A stretch of DNA of 59,562 bases from Agarophyton chilense. Lineage: Eukaryota > Rhodophyta > Florideophyceae > Gracilariales > Gracilariaceae. The translations under genes and the position numbers were made by a program. Shown here piece after piece: positions 39,955 to 49,600 of the stretch. The notes beneath the pieces are model-generated. The model was not told the DNA's origin. It searched no databases and saw only the letters and a list, made by a program, of their open reading frames with translations. How positions within the stretch are numbered: the first letter of the stretch is position 1; each line of letters begins with the position of its first letter. The DNA is taken from NCBI GenBank assembly GCA_030374765.1, contig JARGXX010000087.1, forward strand, positions 1-59,562, in the 5' to 3' direction.

Positions 39955-40842
39955 TTAATTTTGCCTGGCGCCCCGTCCGGCGGCGCCTGCCTTTCCGTTT
40001 TTCGGCTTCGGATTAGGCTTTACACTACTTTTCCCCGCTGCTTTAGCCCTGCCCTTTAGGGGCTTTTGTTTATTAGGGGCTTTTGGAGCTTTGGGGGGAT
40101 TATTCTTACGAGAACTCTCCAAAACACTAATTCTATTTCTAAGGGCTGCTAGCTCCTTCCGCGTCTGATCGACCCCTTCTGGGGCCCCCTCTTCATCAGC
40201 CGATTGCGCGGATTTCTTCAGGAGGTCAGCTTTCTTTTTGGTGTTCTTTATGTAGCTACCTAGACCGCTCGCTATTGTGGCTTGTATCTTCTTATCATTC
40301 AGAGAAGATACAAACATTTCCTTGAACCTTTCACAGAGGTTCTTGGTTTGTTCATTGGTGACGTACGAAAGGCAAATGAGGCCCTCCGTAAGCGCCTCCT
40401 CCAAACTTTCGAAAGCTTCTTCGAGTAGTTTCCTTCGAGACTTTTTAAGCTCACGGACTTCGTCCAGTTTGGCTTGAATAAGAAGTTTCAGAAATTGTTT
40501 CGCAAAATTTTCCGAAAGTTGTTTGAACTGCGAGCTGTATTTGTCTATCTGAGCGCTTTGAAGCTGAGGCATACGGGGTACCACGATAGATTTCGGTATC
40601 GTATCCTCTTCAGCATGCTTCATCAATTGGCTCACATAGACTGTTCTGCGAGCGATCGTCTCATCCACTACTTGAATCTGTTTACGAAAGGGAGCGCAAA
40701 CTTTTATTAAGAGTGGTTTCGTGAAGTCGAAGAGCATTTCGTCCGTACACTCCGGCTTATCGCCTAGGAGAGTTTCCTGGACTGGCTCGATTTCATCGAC
40801 CTCTTCCTCTTGTGCACGTCTGACGATTGCACGACGAGGCAT
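39955..40842 (-). CDS. PLE ORF1, unit 9
   Basis: 295 residues, identical to unit 1. Confidence 0.85.
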   Translation of the reverse strand: MPRRAIVRRAQEEEVDEIEPVQETLLGDKPECTDEMLFDFTKPLLIKVCAPFRKQIQVVDETIARRTVYVSQLMKHAEEDTIPKSIVVPRMPQLQSAQIDKYSSQFKQLSENFAKQFLKLLIQAKLDEVRELKKSRRKLLEEAFESLEEALTEGLICLSYVTNEQTKNLCERFKEMFVSSLNDKKIQATIASGLGSYIKNTKKKADLLKKSAQSADEEGAPEGVDQTRKELAALRNRISVLESSRKNNPPKAPKAPNKQKPLKGRAKAAGKSSVKPNPKPKNGKAGAAGRGARQN

Positions 40843-41039
40843 TGCGAAAGAGATTTGTGATCGGCGACGGCACCTACTCCGCGTACAGGGGTTTTAGGGA
40901 TTGAGTAAGGTGGTTGAAAGTGTGCTGCGTCGCGCAGAATGTAAGGGGGGGGAGAGAGAGAGACTGCTTAAGGACTAGGACGCCCTTGAAGCCGGAAGGG
41001 GAGGGGGAAAGGGAAAGGGAGGGGAAGCGGGGTGAAGTG

Positions 41040-41090
41040 AACGATGTGGCAGAGCGCTTTCGTCTTTATGACTCCTCAGTGCCTTATGTT
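41040..41090 (-). ncRNA. Hammerhead ribozyme, unit 10
   Basis: Core identical to unit 1; predicted cleavage 41052/41051. Confidence 0.85.
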
Positions 41091-41263
41091 GGGATGAGAA
41101 GGTTGGAAGAGAGGTGGAGAGCTCTCCACGGCTTCTTACATAGCCTCCTATGGCCCAAGCACTGCTCTACTTATGTTGCTCCCTATCTAATGAAACGAAC
41201 ATTACTAACTTAACTAAGCCCAGAGTGGGGTTTTTAGCCCCGTTCTTGGACAGTTGGTCATTT

Positions 41264-42889
41264 CTAATTGGTTCCATTAGTTTGGTTTTGAGTGCTATTG
41301 GCTAAGTCCGAAGACTTTGCTCCTTTCGCAATAGCACTTATGACATGGCGAGCTACTCCATTACCTCGTCTGAAGACAAGAGTACGTGGCCATTTCTCTT
41401 GGATTCCACTTCGCGGGACTTGAACTTCCATTAGTTCCTTGAAGCGGCGCCAGAACATCTTAATGCGAGGATGGAATCTGCAGACTACCCATCCTCCCAA
41501 GTCTGGAGATGGTTTGACGAACTTCTCAAGATATTTCGCCCTGTCTTGGTAAGACACATATTCCAAAGCAGCCCGTAGATGCTGTCCTGTGTATCCACGA
41601 TTCGCTAACATTCGGAATAGGATGCTTACTTTGGCCTCCCACGTATGTTTATCGGAAGTGTTACGGAGATATCTTATCATTTCTCCTTTCACGATTCCTG
41701 ACAAAGTATGCGTGGGATGGTTGGACTTTCCATGGAGATATAGGAACTTGGAGATGGGCTTTGTGTATACCCGAATGTCCACAATGTTATGAAACATAAA
41801 CCTCCTTCCTTTATATATCTCCAAGTCAAGATAGACTGCTTTTTTGGAGCTGATGTCCCATGTCATAGACAGGTTTGAACAGGTGTTCAATCTATGCATG
41901 AGAGCCTCCGCAGTTGCCCTATCTCTGAGTATCACAAGTCCATCATCAATATAGCGGCGATTGATGATGATCTTGCTTACAAAGTCCAAGAAGATTCCTC
42001 GAAACTTAAAGAACAAATAAAGGTTAGCAAATGCTGGAGCTACCGGTGTTCCAGTTGCTGTACCAATAAGCTGTCGATGTACACCCTGTCCATCTGTTAC
42101 ATAGTTGTTAAACATGATGAACTCCAAAGCACGACACCAGAAGCCTTTGTTTGCCATGAATATGTGAGGCAATTCATGTAACAGAGTTCTTATGGCGTCT
42201 CTGATATCGATGCTGGGGTAACATCGCTCCACGTCATACGTCAAGAAGACACAGTCTGACGGGAGCTCTATATGTTCCAATTGCCTTACGGTTTGCCAGC
42301 TATTAACTGTTATAGCCGGAATCTTTTGCACCTCCTTGTTGAGAATGGTGCTAAGTTGTCTAGACAACCCCGACGTGATGTACGAGTGTGACGCCGTGAT
42401 CGGTCTAGACTTCACCGTAGGCTTGTGAATCTTCGGTAGTACATAGAAGGGTGCCGGGAACTTGGCGCCTAAAGCGTATTCTAGCGTTTCATCTGTGAAT
42501 TTCCTCCCCAGATTACATGCCAGCAAGATTGCGTTGAGGTTACCGAGGAGCCTTCCATGGGGGAATGAGCTTACCTCGGAGAATGCACCCTCACGAATCT
42601 CCTTGCGCACAAGGTCGTCGTAGAACTCTCGGCTCATAAGTGTGAGTCCGAGGTTCTTATCGGCTTGTTTGACGACCCAGTCCTTCGTCTTCATGTACTT
42701 AATACCTCGCATCAACGTTCGATGCAAGGCTGGGGGAATGTCATCCTCAATACGAGTGAGTTCTCTCTCAAACTTCCGTGTCACTCGCATAGCTAGGGGA
42801 TGAACCATTCTCCCTGTCCCCGTTCCTAGTGCCTTAAAGAGGGGATCCACTGTATCTTCAAGGCATTCCTTTAATGGAGTTCGAAGCAT
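41264..42889 (-). CDS. PLE reverse transcriptase, unit 10
   Basis: 541 residues, identical to unit 1. It is the outermost complete RT gene. Confidence 0.96.
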   Translation of the reverse strand: MLRTPLKECLEDTVDPLFKALGTGTGRMVHPLAMRVTRKFERELTRIEDDIPPALHRTLMRGIKYMKTKDWVVKQADKNLGLTLMSREFYDDLVRKEIREGAFSEVSSFPHGRLLGNLNAILLACNLGRKFTDETLEYALGAKFPAPFYVLPKIHKPTVKSRPITASHSYITSGLSRQLSTILNKEVQKIPAITVNSWQTVRQLEHIELPSDCVFLTYDVERCYPSIDIRDAIRTLLHELPHIFMANKGFWCRALEFIMFNNYVTDGQGVHRQLIGTATGTPVAPAFANLYLFFKFRGIFLDFVSKIIINRRYIDDGLVILRDRATAEALMHRLNTCSNLSMTWDISSKKAVYLDLEIYKGRRFMFHNIVDIRVYTKPISKFLYLHGKSNHPTHTLSGIVKGEMIRYLRNTSDKHTWEAKVSILFRMLANRGYTGQHLRAALEYVSYQDRAKYLEKFVKPSPDLGGWVVCRFHPRIKMFWRRFKELMEVQVPRSGIQEKWPRTLVFRRGNGVARHVISAIAKGAKSSDLANSTQNQTNGTN

Positions 42890-43014
42890 GAACCCACCAC
42901 CGACGGAGAGTACCTTTTTAACTTCAAAAGGTACTTCCTCGTCTTTGATTCCAACCGGTGGGTTATATTTGAACTCGCAGGAGAAGGAACGGGGCTTCCT
43001 TGGCCTGGAACGGT

Positions 43015-43902
43015 TTAATTTTGCCTGGCGCCCCGTCCGGCGGCGCCTGCCTTTCCGTTTTTCGGCTTCGGATTAGGCTTTACACTACTTTTCCCCGCTG
43101 CTTTAGCCCTGCCCTTTAGGGGCTTTTGTTTATTAGGGGCTTTTGGAGCTTTGGGGGGATTATTCTTACGAGAACTCTCCAAAACACTAATTCTATTTCT
43201 AAGGGCTGCTAGCTCCTTCCGCGTCTGATCGACCCCTTCTGGGGCCCCCTCTTCATCAGCCGATTGCGCGGATTTCTTCAGGAGGTCAGCTTTCTTTTTG
43301 GTGTTCTTTATGTAGCTACCTAGACCGCTCGCTATTGTGGCTTGTATCTTCTTATCATTCAGAGAAGATACAAACATTTCCTTGAACCTTTCACAGAGGT
43401 TCTTGGTTTGTTCATTGGTGACGTACGAAAGGCAAATGAGGCCCTCCGTAAGCGCCTCCTCCAAACTTTCGAAAGCTTCTTCGAGTAGTTTCCTTCGAGA
43501 CTTTTTAAGCTCACGGACTTCGTCCAGTTTGGCTTGAATAAGAAGTTTCAGAAATTGTTTCGCAAAATTTTCCGAAAGTTGTTTGAACTGCGAGCTGTAT
43601 TTGTCTATCTGAGCGCTTTGAAGCTGAGGCATACGGGGTACCACGATAGATTTCGGTATCGTATCCTCTTCAGCATGCTTCATCAATTGGCTCACATAGA
43701 CTGTTCTGCGAGCGATCGTCTCATCCACTACTTGAATCTGTTTACGAAAGGGAGCGCAAACTTTTATTAAGAGTGGTTTCGTGAAGTCGAAGAGCATTTC
43801 GTCCGTACACTCCGGCTTATCGCCTAGGAGAGTTTCCTGGACTGGCTCGATTTCATCGACCTCTTCCTCTTGTGCACGTCTGACGATTGCACGACGAGGC
43901 AT
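43015..43902 (-). CDS. PLE ORF1, unit 10
   Basis: 295 residues, identical to unit 1. It is the outermost ORF1, because unit 11 has lost its own. Confidence 0.85.
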   Translation of the reverse strand: MPRRAIVRRAQEEEVDEIEPVQETLLGDKPECTDEMLFDFTKPLLIKVCAPFRKQIQVVDETIARRTVYVSQLMKHAEEDTIPKSIVVPRMPQLQSAQIDKYSSQFKQLSENFAKQFLKLLIQAKLDEVRELKKSRRKLLEEAFESLEEALTEGLICLSYVTNEQTKNLCERFKEMFVSSLNDKKIQATIASGLGSYIKNTKKKADLLKKSAQSADEEGAPEGVDQTRKELAALRNRISVLESSRKNNPPKAPKAPNKQKPLKGRAKAAGKSSVKPNPKPKNGKAGAAGRGARQN

Positions 43903-44099
43903 TGCGAAAGAGATTTGTGATCGGCGACGGCACCTACTCCGCGTACAGGGGTTTTAGGGATTGAGTAAGGTGGTTGAAAGTGTGCTGCGTCGCGCAGAAT
44001 GTAAGGGGGGGGAGAGAGAGAGACTGCTTAAGGACTAGGACGCCCTTGAAGCCGGAAGGGGAGGGGGAAAGGGAAAGGGAGGGGAAGCGGGGTGAAGTG

Positions 44100-44150
44100 A
44101 ACGATGTGGCAGAGCGCTTTCGTCTTTATGACTCCTCAGTGCCTTATGTT
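44100..44150 (-). ncRNA. Hammerhead ribozyme, unit 11
   Basis: Intact core; predicted cleavage 44112/44111. It is retained although the unit is truncated further upstream. Confidence 0.85.
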
Positions 44151-44323
44151 GGGATGAGAAGGTTGGAAGAGAGGTGGAGAGCTCTCCACGGCTTCTTACA
44201 TAGCCTCCTATGGCCCAAGCACTGCTCTACTTATGTTGCTCCCTATCTAATGAAACGAACATTACTAACTTAACTAAGCCCAGAGTGGGGTTTTTAGCCC
44301 CGTTCTTGGACAGTTGGTCATTT

Positions 44324-45779
44324 CTAATTGGTTCCATTAGTTTGGTTTTGAGTGCTATTGGCTAAGTCCGAAGACTTTGCTCCTTTCGCAATAGCACTTA
44401 TGACATGGCGAGCTACTCCATTACCTCGTCTGAAGACAAGAGTACGTGGCCATTTCTCTTGGATTCCACTTCGCGGGACTTGAACTTCCATTAGTTCCTT
44501 GAAGCGGCGCCAGAACATCTTAATGCGAGGATGGAATCTGCAGACTACCCATCCTCCCAAGTCTGGAGATGGTTTGACGAACTTCTCAAGATATTTCGCC
44601 CTGTCTTGGTAAGACACATATTCCAAAGCAGCCCGTAGATGCTGTCCTGTGTATCCACGATTCGCTAACATTCGGAATAGGATGCTTACTTTGGCCTCCC
44701 ACGTATGTTTATCGGAAGTGTTACGGAGATATCTTATCATTTCTCCTTTCACGATTCCTGACAAAGTATGCGTGGGATGGTTGGACTTTCCATGGAGATA
44801 TAGGAACTTGGAGATGGGCTTTGTGTATACCCGAATGTCCACAATGTTATGAAACATAAACCTCCTTCCTTTATATATCTCCAAGTCAAGATAGACTGCT
44901 TTTTTGGAGCTGATGTCCCATGTCATAGACAGGTTTGAACAGGTGTTCAATCTATGCATGAGAGCCTCCGCAGTTGCCCTATCTCTGAGTATCACAAGTC
45001 CATCATCAATATAGCGGCGATTGATGATGATCTTGCTTACAAAGTCCAAGAAGATTCCTCGAAACTTAAAGAACAAATAAAGGTTAGCAAATGCTGGAGC
45101 TACCGGTGTTCCAGTTGCTGTACCAATAAGCTGTCGATGTACACCCTGTCCATCTGTTACATAGTTGTTAAACATGATGAACTCCAAAGCACGACACCAG
45201 AAGCCTTTGTTTGCCATGAATATGTGAGGCAATTCATGTAACAGAGTTCTTATGGCGTCTCTGATATCGATGCTGGGGTAACATCGCTCCACGTCATACG
45301 TCAAGAAGACACAGTCTGACGGGAGCTCTATATGTTCCAATTGCCTTACGGTTTGCCAGCTATTAACTGTTATAGCCGGAATCTTTTGCACCTCCTTGTT
45401 GAGAATGGTGCTAAGTTGTCTAGACAACCCCGACGTGATGTACGAGTGTGACGCCGTGATCGGTCTAGACTTCACCGTAGGCTTGTGAATCTTCGGTAGT
45501 ACATAGAAGGGTGCCGGGAACTTGGCGCCTAAAGCGTATTCTAGCGTTTCATCTGTGAATTTCCTCCCCAGATTACATGCCAGCAAGATTGCGTTGAGGT
45601 TACCGAGGAGCCTTCCATGGGGGAATGAGCTTACCTCGGAGAATGCACCCTCACGAATCTCCTTGCGCACAAGGTCGTCGTAGAACTCTCGGCTCATAAG
45701 TGTGAGTCCGAGGTTCTTATCGGCTTGTTTGACGACCCAGTCCTTCGTCTTCATGTACTTAATACCTCGCATCAACGTT
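44324..45779 (-). pseudogene. PLE reverse transcriptase, unit 11, N-terminally truncated
   Basis: It keeps residues ~59-541 of the RT, including all catalytic motifs. The 5' end is replaced by telomeric sequence, so the normal start, the frameshift signal and ORF1 are absent. The open frame happens to run to a TTG at 45775, which is not evidence for translation. Confidence 0.9.
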
Positions 45780-46384
45780 TAGGGGTTTAGGGGTTTTAGG
45801 GGTTTAGGGGTTTTAGGGGTTTAAGGGGGTTTTAGGGGTTTAGGGGTTTTAGGGCGTTTTTAGGGGTTTTAGGGGTTTAGGGGTTTTAGGGGTTTAGGGG
45901 TTTTAGGGCGGGGTTTAGGGCTTTAGGGCGTTTAGGGGTTTTAGGGCGTTTAGGGGGGTTTAGGGCGTTTAGGGGTTTAGGGCGTTTAGGGGGTTTAGGG
46001 CGTTTAGGGGTTTAGGGGTTTTAGGGGTTTAGGGGTTTAGGGGTTTTAGGGGTTTAGGGGTTTTAGGGGTTTAGGGGTTTTAGGGGTTTTAGGGGTTTTA
46101 GGGGTTTTAGGGGTTTAGGGGTTTTAGGGGTTTTAGGGGTTTTAGGGGTTTTAGGGGTTTAGGGGTTTAGGGGTTTTAGGGGTTTAGGGGTTTAGGGGTT
46201 TAGGGGGTTTTAGGGGTTTTAGGGGTTTAGGGGTTTAGGGGTTTTTTAGGGGTTTTAGGGGTTTAGGGGTTTAGGGGTTTAGGGGTTTAGGGGTTTTAGG
46301 GGTTTTAGGGGTTTTAGGGGTTTTAGGGGCGTTTTAGGGGTTTAGGGCGTTTTAGGGGTTTTAGGGCGTAGGGGTTTTTAGGGG
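45780..46384 (+). repeat. Interstitial telomeric block 2
   Basis: About 600 bp of GGGGTTTAG/GGGGTTTTAG with a higher share of GGGCG variants than the other blocks (clustered at ~45850-46010 and ~46330-46370). It joins the broken PLE unit 11 to the first satellite unit. Confidence 0.95.
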
Positions 46385-46412
46385 CAACTGTTCCCCTTAA
46401 GGGTACTTGGTT

Positions 46413-46484
46413 GGCGACGGCATTTTTCTATTCCGCGAACGGGGTTTAGGTGTTAAGAAATGCGGTGGGAATGTGCGGCGTCGC
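46413..46484 (-). other. Satellite module related to the PLE junction (first of 37)
   Basis: GGCGACGGCA (46413-46422), CTATTCCGCGAAC, GGGGTTTAGG (46441-46450), GGTGG and TGTGCGGCGTCGC (46472-46484) match the PLE junction in order and spacing. The 9-bp stem with a two-base bulge forms identically (46414-46422 with 46474-46484), although the bulge itself differs (GG instead of TG). A different inner pairing, TTTCT (46425-46429) with AGAAA (46456-46460), again leaves the telomere motif in the loop. It repeats every 349 bp. Confidence 0.75.
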
Positions 46485-46604
46485 TGTGCTCTGGAGGAAC
46501 TTAATTTGCTAATTAGGGGTGGCCAAACCTTAATTGCAAGTGTTACCTCGTCATTAAGCTAATTACATGATATTAGGGGCGCTACTCCTAATTGTAATTG
46601 TCCT

Positions 46605-46675
46605 GCAAACAATGGGAATTGAACCCACGACTTGTGGAAAATATTAACAAATATTAACCACTGAGCTAAACGTAC
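46605..46675 (-). ncRNA. tRNA-derived element with pol III A and B boxes (first of 36 full copies)
   Basis: On the minus strand the A box TAGCTCAGTGG (46668-46658) and B box GGTTCAATTCC (46625-46615) match consensus, with a normal T-arm GTGGG-TTCAATT-CCCAT. It is not a working tRNA: the acceptor strands (GTACGTT and TGTTTGC) pair poorly, and D and anticodon arms are replaced by one hairpin, GTGG ... AATATT-TGTT-AATATT ... CCAC (46634-46661), that contains a 10-bp tandem duplication (46639-46658). A TTTT inside that hairpin could end pol III transcription early. It repeats every 349 bp; the 37th copy (59169-59227) is truncated. Confidence 0.75.
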
Positions 46676-49600
46676 TCATATTGGCTTGACTTATGGACTT
46701 GCGACGTTTCCATTTAAGGTACTAATCGACTTGCAACTGTTCCCCTTAAGGGTACTTGGTTGGCGACGGCATTTTTCTATTCCGCGAACGGGGTTTAGGT
46801 GTTAAGAAATGCGGTGGGAATGTGCGGCGTCGCTGTGCTCTGGAGGAACTTAATTTGCTAATTAGGGGTGGCCAAACCTTAATTGCAAGTGTTACCTCGT
46901 CATTAAGCTAATTACATGATATTAGGGGCGCTACTCCTAATTGTAATTGTCCTGCAAACAATGGGAATTGAACCCACGACTTGTGGAAAATATTAACAAA
47001 TATTAACCACTGAGCTAAACGTACTCATATTGGCTTGACTTATGGACTTGCGACGTTTCCATTTAAGGTACTAATCGACTTGCAACTGTTCCCCTTAAGG
47101 GTACTTGGTTGGCGACGGCATTTTTCTATTCCGCGAACGGGGTTTAGGTGTTAAGAAATGCGGTGGGAATGTGCGGCGTCGCTGTGCTCTGGAGGAACTT
47201 AATTTGCTAATTAGGGGTGGCCAAACCTTAATTGCAAGTGTTACCTCGTCATTAAGCTAATTACATGATATTAGGGGCGCTACTCCTAATTGTAATTGTC
47301 CTGCAAACAATGGGAATTGAACCCACGACTTGTGGAAAATATTAACAAATATTAACCACTGAGCTAAACGTACTCATATTGGCTTGACTTATGGACTTGC
47401 GACGTTTCCATTTAAGGTACTAATCGACTTGCAACTGTTCCCCTTAAGGGTACTTGGTTGGCGACGGCATTTTTCTATTCCGCGAACGGGGTTTAGGTGT
47501 TAAGAAATGCGGTGGGAATGTGCGGCGTCGCTGTGCTCTGGAGGAACTTAATTTGCTAATTAGGGGTGGCCAAACCTTAATTGCAAGTGTTACCTCGTCA
47601 TTAAGCTAATTACATGATATTAGGGGCGCTACTCCTAATTGTAATTGTCCTGCAAACAATGGGAATTGAACCCACGACTTGTGGAAAATATTAACAAATA
47701 TTAACCACTGAGCTAAACGTACTCATATTGGCTTGACTTATGGACTTGCGACGTTTCCATTTAAGGTACTAATCGACTTGCAACTGTTCCCCTTAAGGGT
47801 ACTTGGTTGGCGACGGCATTTTTCTATTCCGCGAACGGGGTTTAGGTGTTAAGAAATGCGGTGGGAATGTGCGGCGTCGCTGTGCTCTGGAGGAACTTAA
47901 TTTGCTAATTAGGGGTGGCCAAACCTTAATTGCAAGTGTTACCTCGTCATTAAGCTAATTACATGATATTAGGGGCGCTACTCCTAATTGTAATTGTCCT
48001 GCAAACAATGGGAATTGAACCCACGACTTGTGGAAAATATTAACAAATATTAACCACTGAGCTAAACGTACTCATATTGGCTTGACTTATGGACTTGCGA
48101 CGTTTCCATTTAAGGTACTAATCGACTTGCAACTGTTCCCCTTAAGGGTACTTGGTTGGCGACGGCATTTTTCTATTCCGCGAACGGGGTTTAGGTGTTA
48201 AGAAATGCGGTGGGAATGTGCGGCGTCGCTGTGCTCTGGAGGAACTTAATTTGCTAATTAGGGGTGGCCAAACCTTAATTGCAAGTGTTACCTCGTCATT
48301 AAGCTAATTACATGATATTAGGGGCGCTACTCCTAATTGTAATTGTCCTGCAAACAATGGGAATTGAACCCACGACTTGTGGAAAATATTAACAAATATT
48401 AACCACTGAGCTAAACGTACTCATATTGGCTTGACTTATGGACTTGCGACGTTTCCATTTAAGGTACTAATCGACTTGCAACTGTTCCCCTTAAGGGTAC
48501 TTGGTTGGCGACGGCATTTTTCTATTCCGCGAACGGGGTTTAGGTGTTAAGAAATGCGGTGGGAATGTGCGGCGTCGCTGTGCTCTGGAGGAACTTAATT
48601 TGCTAATTAGGGGTGGCCAAACCTTAATTGCAAGTGTTACCTCGTCATTAAGCTAATTACATGATATTAGGGGCGCTACTCCTAATTGTAATTGTCCTGC
48701 AAACAATGGGAATTGAACCCACGACTTGTGGAAAATATTAACAAATATTAACCACTGAGCTAAACGTACTCATATTGGCTTGACTTATGGACTTGCGACG
48801 TTTCCATTTAAGGTACTAATCGACTTGCAACTGTTCCCCTTAAGGGTACTTGGTTGGCGACGGCATTTTTCTATTCCGCGAACGGGGTTTAGGTGTTAAG
48901 AAATGCGGTGGGAATGTGCGGCGTCGCTGTGCTCTGGAGGAACTTAATTTGCTAATTAGGGGTGGCCAAACCTTAATTGCAAGTGTTACCTCGTCATTAA
49001 GCTAATTACATGATATTAGGGGCGCTACTCCTAATTGTAATTGTCCTGCAAACAATGGGAATTGAACCCACGACTTGTGGAAAATATTAACAAATATTAA
49101 CCACTGAGCTAAACGTACTCATATTGGCTTGACTTATGGACTTGCGACGTTTCCATTTAAGGTACTAATCGACTTGCAACTGTTCCCCTTAAGGGTACTT
49201 GGTTGGCGACGGCATTTTTCTATTCCGCGAACGGGGTTTAGGTGTTAAGAAATGCGGTGGGAATGTGCGGCGTCGCTGTGCTCTGGAGGAACTTAATTTG
49301 CTAATTAGGGGTGGCCAAACCTTAATTGCAAGTGTTACCTCGTCATTAAGCTAATTACATGATATTAGGGGCGCTACTCCTAATTGTAATTGTCCTGCAA
49401 ACAATGGGAATTGAACCCACGACTTGTGGAAAATATTAACAAATATTAACCACTGAGCTAAACGTACTCATATTGGCTTGACTTATGGACTTGCGACGTT
49501 TCCATTTAAGGTACTAATCGACTTGCAACTGTTCCCCTTAAGGGTACTTGGTTGGCGACGGCATTTTTCTATTCCGCGAACGGGGTTTAGGTGTTAAGAA

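Larger units (their letters stand above)
13360..45779 (-). mobile_element. Tandem array of endonuclease-deficient telomeric Penelope-like elements (10 full + 1 truncated)
   Basis: Ten 3060-bp units begin at 13360, 16420, 19480, 22540, 25600, 28660, 31720, 34780, 37840 and 40900. An eleventh starts at 43960 and is cut at 45779. All are on the minus strand and appear identical base for base. Neighbouring units are separated only by one telomere-like motif, GGGGTTTTAGGG. The 3' end of the innermost unit meets telomeric block 1, and the broken 5' end of the outermost unit meets block 2. This is the arrangement described for PLEs that lack GIY-YIG and attach to chromosome ends (rotifer Athena, fungal Coprina). 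Confidence 0.95.
43960..45779 (-). mobile_element. PLE unit 11, 5'-truncated and capped by telomere repeats
   Basis: It is identical to the other units up to 45779 and then switches at AACGTT to TAGGGGTTTAGG. Lost are the first ~58 codons of the RT, its upstream extension, ORF1 and the leader. Its 3' region and hammerhead are complete and could supply the promoter region for unit 10. Confidence 0.95.

Noticed and set aside
46605..46675. Functional tRNA gene
   Set aside because: The acceptor stem has mismatches and several wobble pairs, there is no D or anticodon arm, and TTTT lies between the promoter boxes.
46705..46760. Hammerhead ribozyme in the satellite (minus strand GGAAACGTC with an upstream CGATTAG)
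   Set aside because: The CUGANGA core is incomplete, and the flanking GCAAGT segments are direct rather than inverted repeats, so stem I cannot form.
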